A stretch of DNA of 35,010 nucleotides from Candidatus Pelagibacterales bacterium. GTDB taxonomy: Bacteria; Pseudomonadota; Alphaproteobacteria; TMED109. Positions 16,969-25,898 of this stretch are shown here, piece by piece. Location: positions 1-35,010 of the forward strand of contig PCCU01000043.1 of NCBI GenBank assembly GCA_002732015.1. Reading direction: 5' to 3'. Under the pieces are notes generated by a model. The model worked only from the letters and a program-made list of their open reading frames with translations. It was not told the origin of the DNA and ran no database searches. How positions within the stretch are numbered: the stretch's first letter is position 1; each line of letters begins with the position of its first letter. Position numbers and translations under genes: made by a program.

Positions 16969-17008
16969 TTCTCCCCCCTTTTCATATAAAATTAAATATT
17001 ATATTATA

Positions 17009-17473
17009 TTAAAGACCTTCGCCACTAAAATTTAAACTTTTCCAAGCTTCATAAGCTATTATAGAAGCTGCATTACTTAGGTTTAAGCTTCTGCTATTAT
17101 TTAGCATTGGTATTCTAAAAGTTTTATTTTTGTATTTCTCAATAAAGATCTTTGGCAAACCATCAATCTCTGAACCGAAAATAATTATTGAATTATTTGT
17201 AAATTTTGCATCAGTATATTTATTCTTACCAAATTTAGTTATGATTAATAAATCTTTAATATTTATTTTTTTAATATACAGTTCTAAGTCATCGAAAATT
17301 AAAGGTTTCGTATTAGAAAAATAATCTAACTTTGCTCTCCTTAAACTCTTATTATCTAAATTAAAACCTAATGGTTTTATTAAATGTAATTTAAAACCAG
17401 TATTACTGCATAACCTCATAATATTTCCTGTATTTGGTGGAATTTGAGGTTTATAAAGTACTAACGTAACCAT
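17009..17473 (-). CDS. trmL: tRNA (cytidine(34)-2'-O)-methyltransferase
   Basis: SPOUT family: LYKPQIPPNTGNIMRLCSNTGFKLHLIKPLGF, IIFGSEIDGLP, RIPMLNNSRSLNLSNAASIIAYEAW. Confidence 0.93.
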   Translation of the reverse strand: MVTLVLYKPQIPPNTGNIMRLCSNTGFKLHLIKPLGFNLDNKSLRRAKLDYFSNTKPLIFDDLELYIKKINIKDLLIITKFGKNKYTDAKFTNNSIIIFGSEIDGLPKIFIEKYKNKTFRIPMLNNSRSLNLSNAASIIAYEAWKSLNFSGEGL

Positions 17474-17533
17474 TTATTTAAATATATAAATAAAATTACT
17501 TTTAATAAAAATATTTTTAAGTAATATTGAATT

Positions 17534-18685
17534 ATGCCAATCATAAAAGATAATAAAAATTTATTTACCCTAGATAAGAATGATAGAGGAGCACAAAGAA
17601 AAATGGCAGCAATATTTGCTGCAGATGTTGTTGGATATAGTAAATTGATGGCACAAAATGAAAAATTAACTTTATTTAGGCTCAAAGAAACAAGAAAAAC
17701 TACTGACCCCATTATTCAACAGCTAGGAGGAAGAATTTTTTCTACAGCTGGTGATTCGATAATGGCAGAGTTTGCTAGTCCCGTTGACGCAGTTGAGGCA
17801 GCTATAGAGATACAAAATAAAATAACTAAAACATCCTCTGAAATCAACGACGGTATTATCATTGAATTTAGAATAGGTATTAATTTAGGTGATATAATGG
17901 TTCAAGATAATAACTTATACGGAGATAATGTTAATATCGCAGCTAGGTTAGAAGCCATATCTAAGCCAGGGGAAATATGTATTTCTGAGAAAGTTTATCA
18001 AGAAATTAAAAATAAAGTTGATATAAGTTTCAATTTTGGTGGAACTAAAAAACTAAAAAATATAAGTGAAAAAATAAATGTTTATTCATCAAATCTAACT
18101 ATCGTCGATAGTAGTAATTTAAAAAAAGGCTTGTTTAAAAAAAAGTTATTAATTAGTTCTTCATTATTAATTTTTTTAGTTATTTTAGCTTTTTTATCAT
18201 ATAAACATTTTTTCTCTGAAAAAATAAATTACAATCAAAGAACAGTTAGCACTTTGGATGATTTTAAAGCCTCAGAAGAAACTAAACCTGATGGGTCATT
18301 GGCTGAAGATAACGTGCTAAAGCTCTCTGTAATGAACTTTAAAAATCAGTCTAACATTTTTACTGAAGGCAACCTAAACTCACTGATGGACATCATAAAC
18401 TCAACACTTACAGAAAAAGATATATTAGCAACAGTAAATTCTCCTGAGGGCTCTGAAAACCTAAACCCTCCTGAAGTTATGTTAATAGCCACAGAAGCTA
18501 ATTCAGCATTTGTAATTAATGGATTAGTCTTTTCTGAAGGTCAAAAAAACTTTTTAACAATAAAAATATACGAGGCAAAAAGAGGTTCAATGATAGCTAG
18601 CAAAAAAATAAACTTAGATGTCTCTGATAATTATAATGAAGTCACAAAGTTCTTTAAATTATTCAAAAAGGATATAATAAAATAA
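17534..18685 (+). CDS. Class III adenylate/guanylate cyclase with TM helix and C-terminal TolB/FlgO-like domain
   Basis: [73 protein letters not shown] helix about residues 205-225; C-terminal [14 protein letters not shown].... Confidence 0.9.
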   Translation: MPIIKDNKNLFTLDKNDRGAQRKMAAIFAADVVGYSKLMAQNEKLTLFRLKETRKTTDPIIQQLGGRIFSTAGDSIMAEFASPVDAVEAAIEIQNKITKTSSEINDGIIIEFRIGINLGDIMVQDNNLYGDNVNIAARLEAISKPGEICISEKVYQEIKNKVDISFNFGGTKKLKNISEKINVYSSNLTIVDSSNLKKGLFKKKLLISSSLLIFLVILAFLSYKHFFSEKINYNQRTVSTLDDFKASEETKPDGSLAEDNVLKLSVMNFKNQSNIFTEGNLNSLMDIINSTLTEKDILATVNSPEGSENLNPPEVMLIATEANSAFVINGLVFSEGQKNFLTIKIYEAKRGSMIASKKINLDVSDNYNEVTKFFKLFKKDIIK

Positions 18686-18694
18686 ATTTTTTTG

Positions 18695-18784
18695 TGGCGG
18701 AGAGAGAGGGATTCGAACCCTCGATACGATTTCTCGCATACACGCGTTCCAGGCGTGCGCCTTCAACCACTCGGCCACCTCTCC
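18695..18784 (-). tRNA. tRNA-Ser (anticodon GGA), CCA encoded
   Basis: Reverse strand GGAGAGGTGGCCGAGTGGTTGAAGGCGCACGCCTGGAACGCGTGTATGCGAGAAATCGTATCGAGGGTTCGAATCCCTCTCTCTCCGCCA: acceptor stem, anticodon stem CACGC/GCGTG with loop CTGGAAC, long variable arm, T arm. Confidence 0.98.
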
Positions 18785-18818
18785 TTTTAATTAAAAAAAA
18801 ATAATATATAATTTTTAT

Positions 18819-19106
18819 ATGTCTATAAAAGTAAAATTGCAAATTTATTTAATATTTTTAGCTTCTTTATTAATGCTTCTAAGCGTCGTTATACAAGATT
18901 TATCTTTGGGAAAAATATGGTTTTATTTGAATTCTAATAGTTTAGTAGGAATTCAATCATTTGCTGAAGAAATATCTGAGTCTTATAGATATGGGAGTTT
19001 TTTTTATGAACTAATAATTATGTTATTAAATGCAAACTTATTTTTTTTCAGTGGGATTTTTAGCATCATGATATCTTTAAGTTTGTTTATGTTCTTAGAC
19101 TCTTAA
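18819..19106 (+). CDS. Hypothetical small membrane protein
   Basis: 95-aa ORF with two hydrophobic segments; its 3' end overlaps convergent pheT by 12 nt. Confidence 0.5.
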   Translation: MSIKVKLQIYLIFLASLLMLLSVVIQDLSLGKIWFYLNSNSLVGIQSFAEEISESYRYGSFFYELIIMLLNANLFFFSGIFSIMISLSLFMFLDS

Positions 19107-21482
19107 TTCACCATTAACTTCTTTTTTTACTTTCAAAATAATATTGTGCATTATTTCATTAATTTCTTTAGCATTAAAAACTTTATCTTTCTGCAAAATT
19201 TCTACTTCTACTCCAACAGAAAACCTTTTATCATTATTTTCTATATTATTATATATATCAAATACCAACACTTCTCCAATAATATCATTGCTGGATTTAA
19301 TAGAATTTATTAAATCGCCTACTTTTACATTGTTAGGCAAAATAAAAGAGAAATCTTTTTTTAAGTTCAGAAATGGCGATGGGTTAAATTCTTTAGATTT
19401 TACTTTACTAGAAAAGTTCTTTAATAATGACTCAATTTCTAAAGTTCCTAAAACTGTTTGTTGTTTAATCTGAAACTTTTTCATTAGTTTAGGATGTAAT
19501 TCTCCTAAGCTTCCTATTTGTTCATTATTGATAATAATATCAGCCGATTTCCCAGGATGATAGTATTCACTTTTACTTCTTATGAAATCAATTTCTAGTT
19601 GTAATGAAAATATTTTGATAAGATCTAATATAATTGCCTTCATGTCAAAAAAATCATAAAATCTTCTATTGTAATACCAGTTTTTTTTTGTCTGATAACC
19701 GCTAAGAACTAATCCTATAAATTTTTCTTGTTTAGAATAATCAATTCCTCTAAAAATATCACCTATCTCAAACATAGCGAAAGCATCAAAACCTTTTGCA
19801 TAGTTTCTTGAAATAGAGTCCAATAAATTTGGATATAACGAGTTTCTCATTACACTTAATTCATTAGATATAGGATTAACTAAACGTAGGTCCTCTTTAT
19901 AGTCTGTATCAGGTATAATTTTTTTTGGAGAAATAAAAGTAAAAGATTTTATTTCGTCTAAACCAAGGTGTGCCAACTTTTCTCTCAAGTCTATCTCTAT
20001 ATTTTTAGAAAAAGGCATACTTTCCTTTGACATAAAGTCATTATTTAAAGAATTTTCATAGGGTATGTTGTCATAACCATCTAACCTCACAACTTCTTCC
20101 ACTATATCATTGGCATGAAATATATCATGCCTCCATGTTGGAGCTGTAATGGAAAAAAAAGATTTTTCTTTTTTTATCTCAAACCCTAATCTTTCTAAAT
20201 AATTAATTTGTAAATCAGTACTGATACTATATCCTGTAATAGTTTTAAAGGTATCTGTTTTATAATTGATTGAATGATTTTTTTCTAGAGAGTTTCCTGC
20301 AGAAATTGCTTGGCTATAACTGCCATGACAGAAATTTATTATCATTTCAGTAGCATAACTCAAGCCCTCTAACAAACCATTCTTATCAACACCTCTTTCA
20401 AATCTATATCTAGCATCAGTAATTATATTATGTCGTCTTCCGGTTTTTGAAATTAAATCTGGATCAAAATAGGCAACTTCAAGAAATACTTTTTTTGTAT
20501 TAGAATCAACACAACTATTTGCACTACCCATCACACCTGCTAGACTCACTATTTTTTTATCATCTGCTATAACAAGATCTTTGTCTGTTAAATTATAAGT
20601 TTTATTGTCTAACCCTATAAAGCTCTCTTCATTATTTGCTCTTCTTACTTTAAGATTTCCTTCAATTTTATCTAAATCAAAAACATGAAGCGGGCGTCCT
20701 AAATCAAATAATATATAATTTGTAATATCTACTAGCATAGAATTTGGATTAATACCTATTTGAATTAGTTTGTTTACAAAATTTACAGGACTCTTAGGGT
20801 TTTTTTCTATTTTAAACTCTCTACCGATAATCAAAGGACAATCTTTTTTATTTGATAAACTAGAAAGGTCCCAAACCATCTCACTTTTAAAACTATCTTT
20901 CTCATGAAAAACTTCTTTTTTTATTAATTGTTTTGATAATTTAGCTGCTAATTCTCTGGCAATACCTTTGACAGATGCGCAATCGCCTCTGTTGGGAGTA
21001 AGTCCTATTTCAAAGATATAATCTTTTTCAAAGTAACTACCATAACTTTTTCCAACTTCAAAGGTATCTCCTAAATCAATTATTCCTGCTGAGTTTTCAG
21101 ACAAGCAAAGCTCTTCCTCAGAGCAAAGCATTCCATCGCCTTCAACTCCTCTTATGCTTTTTTTCTCTAATTTAAACATTTTTCCTGGAATAAAAGTTCC
21201 ATTTGGAGCAAATACTGTTTTCATTCCTTCATATAAATTTCCTGCTCCACATACTACGTTGTAATTTTCTTTGCCCGATGTAACCTCACATAAACTTAAT
21301 CTATCTGCATTAGGATGCTTCTTAATGCTTTTTAACTCACAAACTAACATATCCATTAGGCTAGGGTTAATAGGTTGAAAATTTTCTACCTCTAATCCAA
21401 GGTCTGTTAAAATTTTGGCAATTTCAGCAGGATTATTATTAAGTTTGATATGTTCTTTTAGCCACGAAAGAGTAAACTTCAT
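19095..21482 (-). CDS. pheT: Phenylalanyl-tRNA synthetase beta subunit
   Basis: MKFTLSWLKEHIKLNNNPAEIAKILTDLGLEVE, VCGAGN, TPNRGDC, GRPLHVFDLDKIEG, APTWRHDIFHANDIVEEVVRLDGYDNIP. Confidence 0.98.
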   Translation of the reverse strand: MKFTLSWLKEHIKLNNNPAEIAKILTDLGLEVENFQPINPSLMDMLVCELKSIKKHPNADRLSLCEVTSGKENYNVVCGAGNLYEGMKTVFAPNGTFIPGKMFKLEKKSIRGVEGDGMLCSEEELCLSENSAGIIDLGDTFEVGKSYGSYFEKDYIFEIGLTPNRGDCASVKGIARELAAKLSKQLIKKEVFHEKDSFKSEMVWDLSSLSNKKDCPLIIGREFKIEKNPKSPVNFVNKLIQIGINPNSMLVDITNYILFDLGRPLHVFDLDKIEGNLKVRRANNEESFIGLDNKTYNLTDKDLVIADDKKIVSLAGVMGSANSCVDSNTKKVFLEVAYFDPDLISKTGRRHNIITDARYRFERGVDKNGLLEGLSYATEMIINFCHGSYSQAISAGNSLEKNHSINYKTDTFKTITGYSISTDLQINYLERLGFEIKKEKSFFSITAPTWRHDIFHANDIVEEVVRLDGYDNIPYENSLNNDFMSKESMPFSKNIEIDLREKLAHLGLDEIKSFTFISPKKIIPDTDYKEDLRLVNPISNELSVMRNSLYPNLLDSISRNYAKGFDAFAMFEIGDIFRGIDYSKQEKFIGLVLSGYQTKKNWYYNRRFYDFFDMKAIILDLIKIFSLQLEIDFIRSKSEYYHPGKSADIIINNEQIGSLGELHPKLMKKFQIKQQTVLGTLEIESLLKNFSSKVKSKEFNPSPFLNLKKDFSFILPNNVKVGDLINSIKSSNDIIGEVLVFDIYNNIENNDKRFSVGVEVEILQKDKVFNAKEINEIMHNIILKVKKEVNGELRV

Positions 21483-22552
21483 CTTAATCCTCTAATAATA
21501 TTTGGAAATCCATTGGGGTTGAAGCTATAATTTTTTAACCACTTTAAATCATTTTCATAAAACATTCTTAAATCATTTATACCATATTTTAACATAGCAA
21601 ATCTTTCTACTCCTAAACCAAAAGCAAATCCTCTGTATTTTTCAGCATCTATACCACAGTTTTCTAATACTTTTACATTAACCATCCCACAACCTAATAC
21701 TTCTAACCATTCTTCATCTTTACCTATTTCTAAAGTGTTATTTTTTTTAGAGCACCCTATGTCAACCTCTGCTGATGGTTCCGTAAATGGAAAATAAGAT
21801 GGTCTAAACCTAACCGGAATATTTTCAATCTGAAAGAATTTTTCTAGTAGTATCTTTATTACACTTTTAAGTTGCGCCATATTTGCATTTTTATCTACTA
21901 GTAATCCCTCAACTTGATGAAACATAGGCGAGTGAGTAGCATCATCATCACACCTGTATGTAGCTCCTGGAGCAATAATTTTAATCGGTAATTTCTTTTG
22001 TGACATTACTCTAATCTGTACAGGAGATGTATGGGTTCTTAGTAGCATATTCTTTTTATTTAAATAAAAAGTATCATGGTCTTGTCTTGCAGGATGATTT
22101 TCTGAAATATTTAAAGCAGTGAAATTATTATATTCATCTTCAATGTGAGGACCTTCTTTTACTTCAAAACCCATACTTGCTAATATACTGGTTATTTCAT
22201 CTAGTGTTTTGGTAATTGGATGGATACTTCCACTTTTTACAGGCCTTACAGGTAAAGAAATATCAATTTTTTCATTTATTAGCTTAGAGTTTAGCTCTAT
22301 ATCAAGAATTTCTTGTCTTTTATTTAAAAAATGATCCTCTATTTCTTTTTTAATTATATTTAAAGTTTTTCCAGCATTTGCTTTTTCACTTTTACTCAAT
22401 TCTTTTAGTGATTTTAATAAAATTGTAAATTTTCCGTTTTTTCCAATATAGTAAATTTTTAATTCATCTAACTTTTCTAATGGTAAATCAACAGCAAGAT
22501 CTTTAAAAACTAAAGATTTTAGTTCCTCTCCTTTTTTAATGATTTCTTCGAT
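21479..22552 (-). CDS. pheS: Phenylalanyl-tRNA synthetase alpha subunit; probable non-canonical ATC start at 22552 (ORF track starts at TTG 22399)
   Basis: Catalytic core: HPITKTLDEITSILASMGFEVKEGPHIEDEYNNFTALNISENHPARQDHDTFY...FRPSYFPFTEPSAEVDI...GFAFGLGVERFAMLKYGI. Extension with typical PheS N-domain: (M)EEIIKKGEELKSLVFKDLAVDLPLEKLDELKIYYIGKNGKFTILLKSLKELSKSEK; SD GAGGTG 5 nt before ATC. Confidence 0.9.
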   Translation of the reverse strand: MEEIIKKGEELKSLVFKDLAVDLPLEKLDELKIYYIGKNGKFTILLKSLKELSKSEKANAGKTLNIIKKEIEDHFLNKRQEILDIELNSKLINEKIDISLPVRPVKSGSIHPITKTLDEITSILASMGFEVKEGPHIEDEYNNFTALNISENHPARQDHDTFYLNKKNMLLRTHTSPVQIRVMSQKKLPIKIIAPGATYRCDDDATHSPMFHQVEGLLVDKNANMAQLKSVIKILLEKFFQIENIPVRFRPSYFPFTEPSAEVDIGCSKKNNTLEIGKDEEWLEVLGCGMVNVKVLENCGIDAEKYRGFAFGLGVERFAMLKYGINDLRMFYENDLKWLKNYSFNPNGFPNIIRGLR

Positions 22553-22575
22553 TTAAGCACCTCGAAATGTTAAAG

Positions 22576-22923
22576 TTAATTCTTTATTTTTTCCATTATG
22601 GCTTTAAATGCAGCAGGATCTTCATAAGCTATATTAGCTAAAACTTTCCTATCTAGTTGAAGGTTTTTTTTGTTAAGCTTTGAAATAAATACAGAATACT
22701 TCATGCCAAGCGCTCTACATGCTGCATTTATTCTGATAATCCAAAGTTTTCTGAGTTCTCTTTTTTTATTTTTTCTGTCTCTGTAGGCATATTGTCTATT
22801 TTTTTCAACCCTTTGCATAGCAGCTCTAAATGTATTTTTTTGTCTTCCTCTAGAACCTTTAGCTGCAGACAGTACTTTTTTATGTCTTGCGTGTTTAGTT
22901 ACACCTCGTTTTACTCTGGCCAT
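22576..22923 (-). CDS. rplT: 50S ribosomal protein L20
   Basis: [62 protein letters not shown]. Confidence 0.99.
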   Translation of the reverse strand: MARVKRGVTKHARHKKVLSAAKGSRGRQKNTFRAAMQRVEKNRQYAYRDRKNKKRELRKLWIIRINAACRALGMKYSVFISKLNKKNLQLDRKVLANIAYEDPAAFKAIMEKIKN

Positions 22924-22937
22924 TTAATCCTACTTAA

Positions 22938-23135
22938 TTATGTTCTTAAAAAATTTCTTTTTATAATTTTCTCATCAGACTTTGCAAGTATAGTAGTTCC
23001 CCTAGCATTTCTAATAAATTTATTTGTTCTTTTAATCATACCATGTCTTTTTCCTGCTTGATTCATTTTAACCTTACCAGACCCGGTAAAAGAAAATCTT
23101 TTTTTTGCACCACTTTTGTTTTTAATTTTTGGCAT
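22938..23135 (-). CDS. rpmI: 50S ribosomal protein L35
   Basis: [36 protein letters not shown]. Confidence 0.98.
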   Translation of the reverse strand: MPKIKNKSGAKKRFSFTGSGKVKMNQAGKRHGMIKRTNKFIRNARGTTILAKSDEKIIKRNFLRT

Positions 23136-23211
23136 ATCTATATTTTAAAATTACTAAATATATTTCTATTTACTTTTCTAATCAAGTTTTATTTGCATTT
23201 TAAAAGAACTT

Positions 23212-23748
23212 TTATTTTTTTTCTTCTGGAGTTAATATCATAACCGCTTGTCTTCCCTCTAGTTTAGGATCTAACTCAACCTTTGAAATATTCTTTGTTT
23301 CATCCTTAATTCGCTCCAACACCTTAATACCTAATTCCCTATGAGCCATCTCTCTTCCCCTATATCTAAGTGAAATTTTAACTTTATCCCCTGCACCTAA
23401 GAACTTTTTTATGCTTTTAATTTTTATGTTAAAATCATTTAAGTCAATATTTGGTCTAAACTTTAGTTCTTTTATATCTATAACTTTTTGCTTTTTTTTT
23501 GCTTTTGCAGCTTTTTTTTGGGCTTCAAATTTAAATTTTCCATGATCTAGTATTTTACAAACAGGAGGCTTTGCGTTTGGAGAAACTTCAACTAAGTCCA
23601 ATCCTATGTCTTCTGCCATATCTAGAGCTTTCTGTAGCTTAACAACACCAATCATCTTACCTTTGTTATCAATTAACCTTACTGGATCTATAAAAATTTC
23701 TTTGTTTATGCGCGGACCCGCATTGGTTGGAGAATTATTTCTTACTAT
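23212..23748 (-). CDS. infC: Translation initiation factor IF-3; probable non-canonical ATA start at 23748 (ORF track starts at internal ATG 23655)
   Basis: Core LDLVEVSPNAKPPVCKILDHGKFKFE...VKISLRYRGREMAHRELG; upstream in-frame (M)VRNNSPTNAGPRINKEIFIDPVRLIDNKGK is the IF3 N-domain; AGAAAGG 7 nt before ATA; in-frame TAG just upstream. Confidence 0.93.
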   Translation of the reverse strand: MVRNNSPTNAGPRINKEIFIDPVRLIDNKGKMIGVVKLQKALDMAEDIGLDLVEVSPNAKPPVCKILDHGKFKFEAQKKAAKAKKKQKVIDIKELKFRPNIDLNDFNIKIKSIKKFLGAGDKVKISLRYRGREMAHRELGIKVLERIKDETKNISKVELDPKLEGRQAVMILTPEEKK

Positions 23749-23811
23749 AACAATACCTTTCTATAATAAATCTACTTATAACCAAAATTAATTAATAATA
23801 CTATCTTTTTT

Positions 23812-24735
23812 TTAATCTATTAATTTTATTATATTCTCAGGTAAAATATCGTTTATATCATTTTTTTTAATAATAATAATATTTTTTCCTATCGGAGCAC
23901 ATAGTTTTGGGTTAGAGTCAGGTCCAAATAATACTATTTTTTTTGTAGAGTTTTTACTACATTGACATATTAAATGCATAGGACCTGTATCATTTCCTAC
24001 AACCCATTTAGACTTTCTAGCAATTTCTGCTAAATCTAAGTAAGAAGTCTTACCTATTAAATTTTTACACTTTATATCATTGTAGTTTTTTTCATTAAAA
24101 TATTTTTTTTCTGCATTTCCACCTATTATAATTGGAAATATTTTTTTTTGATTCAGTAGCTTTATCAGATTTACATAATTATGAATACTCCATCTTTTTT
24201 TAGGCCTATGAGCTGCTCCTCCAATAATTAGTAAAAATAAATTATTGGTAAGAGAAAATTTTTTTATGTTGCTTTTAAGAAAATTCCAGTTTACCGTAGC
24301 AAAAGATTTTATCCCAGCTAACCTTAATTGATCTTTGTGTCTTTGTATTGTATGCAATTTAGTTCTATTTGCATTTAAATGCGGGTGTGAACATTTTTTT
24401 GCTATCCCGCTCCATTTAAATTCAGAAATTATTGAAAAAAAATAAAAGTAAATATTTGTTCTTTTTGAAGTTTGTAAATCAAATACCCAATCAAACTTCT
24501 GTTTATAAAACCAAATACATAGTTTTATAAAACTAAAAACAAAAAATATCGATTTTCTATTATCAGCTTTAATGTAATCCACAAAAGGAAGATTTTTAAA
24601 CAAATCAATATACTGCGGTTCTGTTAAAATAGTAAAATTGCAATTTTTAAAATTCTTCTTAATAGAAAATAAGGGATACATTGATAATATAATATCACCA
24701 AGTGCACCATGCTTAATCACTAAAATTTTTTTCAT
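23812..24735 (-). CDS. Glycosyltransferase family 9 (heptosyltransferase-like)
   Basis: MKKILVIKHGALGDIILSMYPLFSIKKNF...VVGNDTGPMHLICQCSKNSTKKIVLFGP. Confidence 0.9.
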   Translation of the reverse strand: MKKILVIKHGALGDIILSMYPLFSIKKNFKNCNFTILTEPQYIDLFKNLPFVDYIKADNRKSIFFVFSFIKLCIWFYKQKFDWVFDLQTSKRTNIYFYFFSIISEFKWSGIAKKCSHPHLNANRTKLHTIQRHKDQLRLAGIKSFATVNWNFLKSNIKKFSLTNNLFLLIIGGAAHRPKKRWSIHNYVNLIKLLNQKKIFPIIIGGNAEKKYFNEKNYNDIKCKNLIGKTSYLDLAEIARKSKWVVGNDTGPMHLICQCSKNSTKKIVLFGPDSNPKLCAPIGKNIIIIKKNDINDILPENIIKLID

Positions 24736-25892
24736 TTATTTTTTAAAATTAAATTTTTATATAAATTGAGTGTCTGTTTACACATGTTAGATGTTAAATA
24801 TTTTTTGTTTACCATTTTTATACTTTCATTAGATATTTTTTTTCTCTCTTCTAAAGATAATGATAAAGACTTAACAATATTTCCTGCAAACTCTTTAATA
24901 TCATATGTAGGACTGAGTATTCCATTTTTATTATCGTTAATAAGCTCAACTGAACCACCATGATTAAATGCTAATACAGGCCTTCCCATTGCCTGAGCTT
25001 CTAAAATTGTTCTTCCAAATGCCTCAGGCTTTGTAGAGCAAGAAATTACTAAGTCGGCCAGCATCAAATAAGCAGGCAAATCTCTTGTTTGCTGCAAAAA
25101 TAAAACTTTATCTCGCAGACCTAATTTAAAAACTAACTTTTCAAGTTTTTTTTTGTATTTAAATCTTTTCTGAATATCACCTAAAATCACTAATTTTATG
25201 TTATGATCTTTAACCAATGACAAAGACCTGATGGCTATTTCATGACCTTTCCAATTAGTAAGTCTTCCAGGCATTAAAATAGTCTTTCTAAATTCATCAG
25301 TTTTAATTTTTTTTGCTGCAGAAATAATTCTTGCTGTGGTTACTTTGTCTGGAGAAAAAATTTTTTCATCAATACCTCTAGGAATAACATAAATATTATT
25401 AGATTTTTTATACTCTTTCTCAATATGCCACTTAATAAACTTTGAAATAGCAATTACATAATCACCTTTTAACATAACACTGTTATACTTTTTTTTAATA
25501 AAATTTTCAGTGCCATATGTGCCGTGAAAAGTAGTTATAAAAGGTGTTTTTGTAGATTTAGAAGCCCAGTATGATGACCATGCAGGTGCCCTTGACCTAG
25601 CATGAACTATATTGATATTGTATTGTTTAATAATTTTTATAAGTCTATTTTTATTTAGATAAATCAAATAAGGGTTTTTAGTTTCTACCGGTAAATGAAT
25701 TAAGGAGGCGTTATTTCTTAATACTTCTTGTTCTCTATACCCTCCAGATGAAACTATAATACTATTTCCTCCTTTTTTTTTTAAATAATTTGATACTTCT
25801 ACAGCGCCAGAGACCATACCTCCTGAATTTAAATGTGGGAGCACTTGCAAAAGGCGAATTTCTTTAGTATTAATTTTATTTATATAACTCAT
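24732..25892 (-). CDS. Glycosyltransferase family 4
   Basis: LLQVLPHLNSGGMVSGAVEVSNYL...MPGRLTNWKGHEIAIRSL...PEAFGRTILEAQAMGRPVLAFNHGG. Confidence 0.92.
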   Translation of the reverse strand: MSYINKINTKEIRLLQVLPHLNSGGMVSGAVEVSNYLKKKGGNSIIVSSGGYREQEVLRNNASLIHLPVETKNPYLIYLNKNRLIKIIKQYNINIVHARSRAPAWSSYWASKSTKTPFITTFHGTYGTENFIKKKYNSVMLKGDYVIAISKFIKWHIEKEYKKSNNIYVIPRGIDEKIFSPDKVTTARIISAAKKIKTDEFRKTILMPGRLTNWKGHEIAIRSLSLVKDHNIKLVILGDIQKRFKYKKKLEKLVFKLGLRDKVLFLQQTRDLPAYLMLADLVISCSTKPEAFGRTILEAQAMGRPVLAFNHGGSVELINDNKNGILSPTYDIKEFAGNIVKSLSLSLEERKKISNESIKMVNKKYLTSNMCKQTLNLYKNLILKNK

Positions 25893-25898
25893 TTAATA

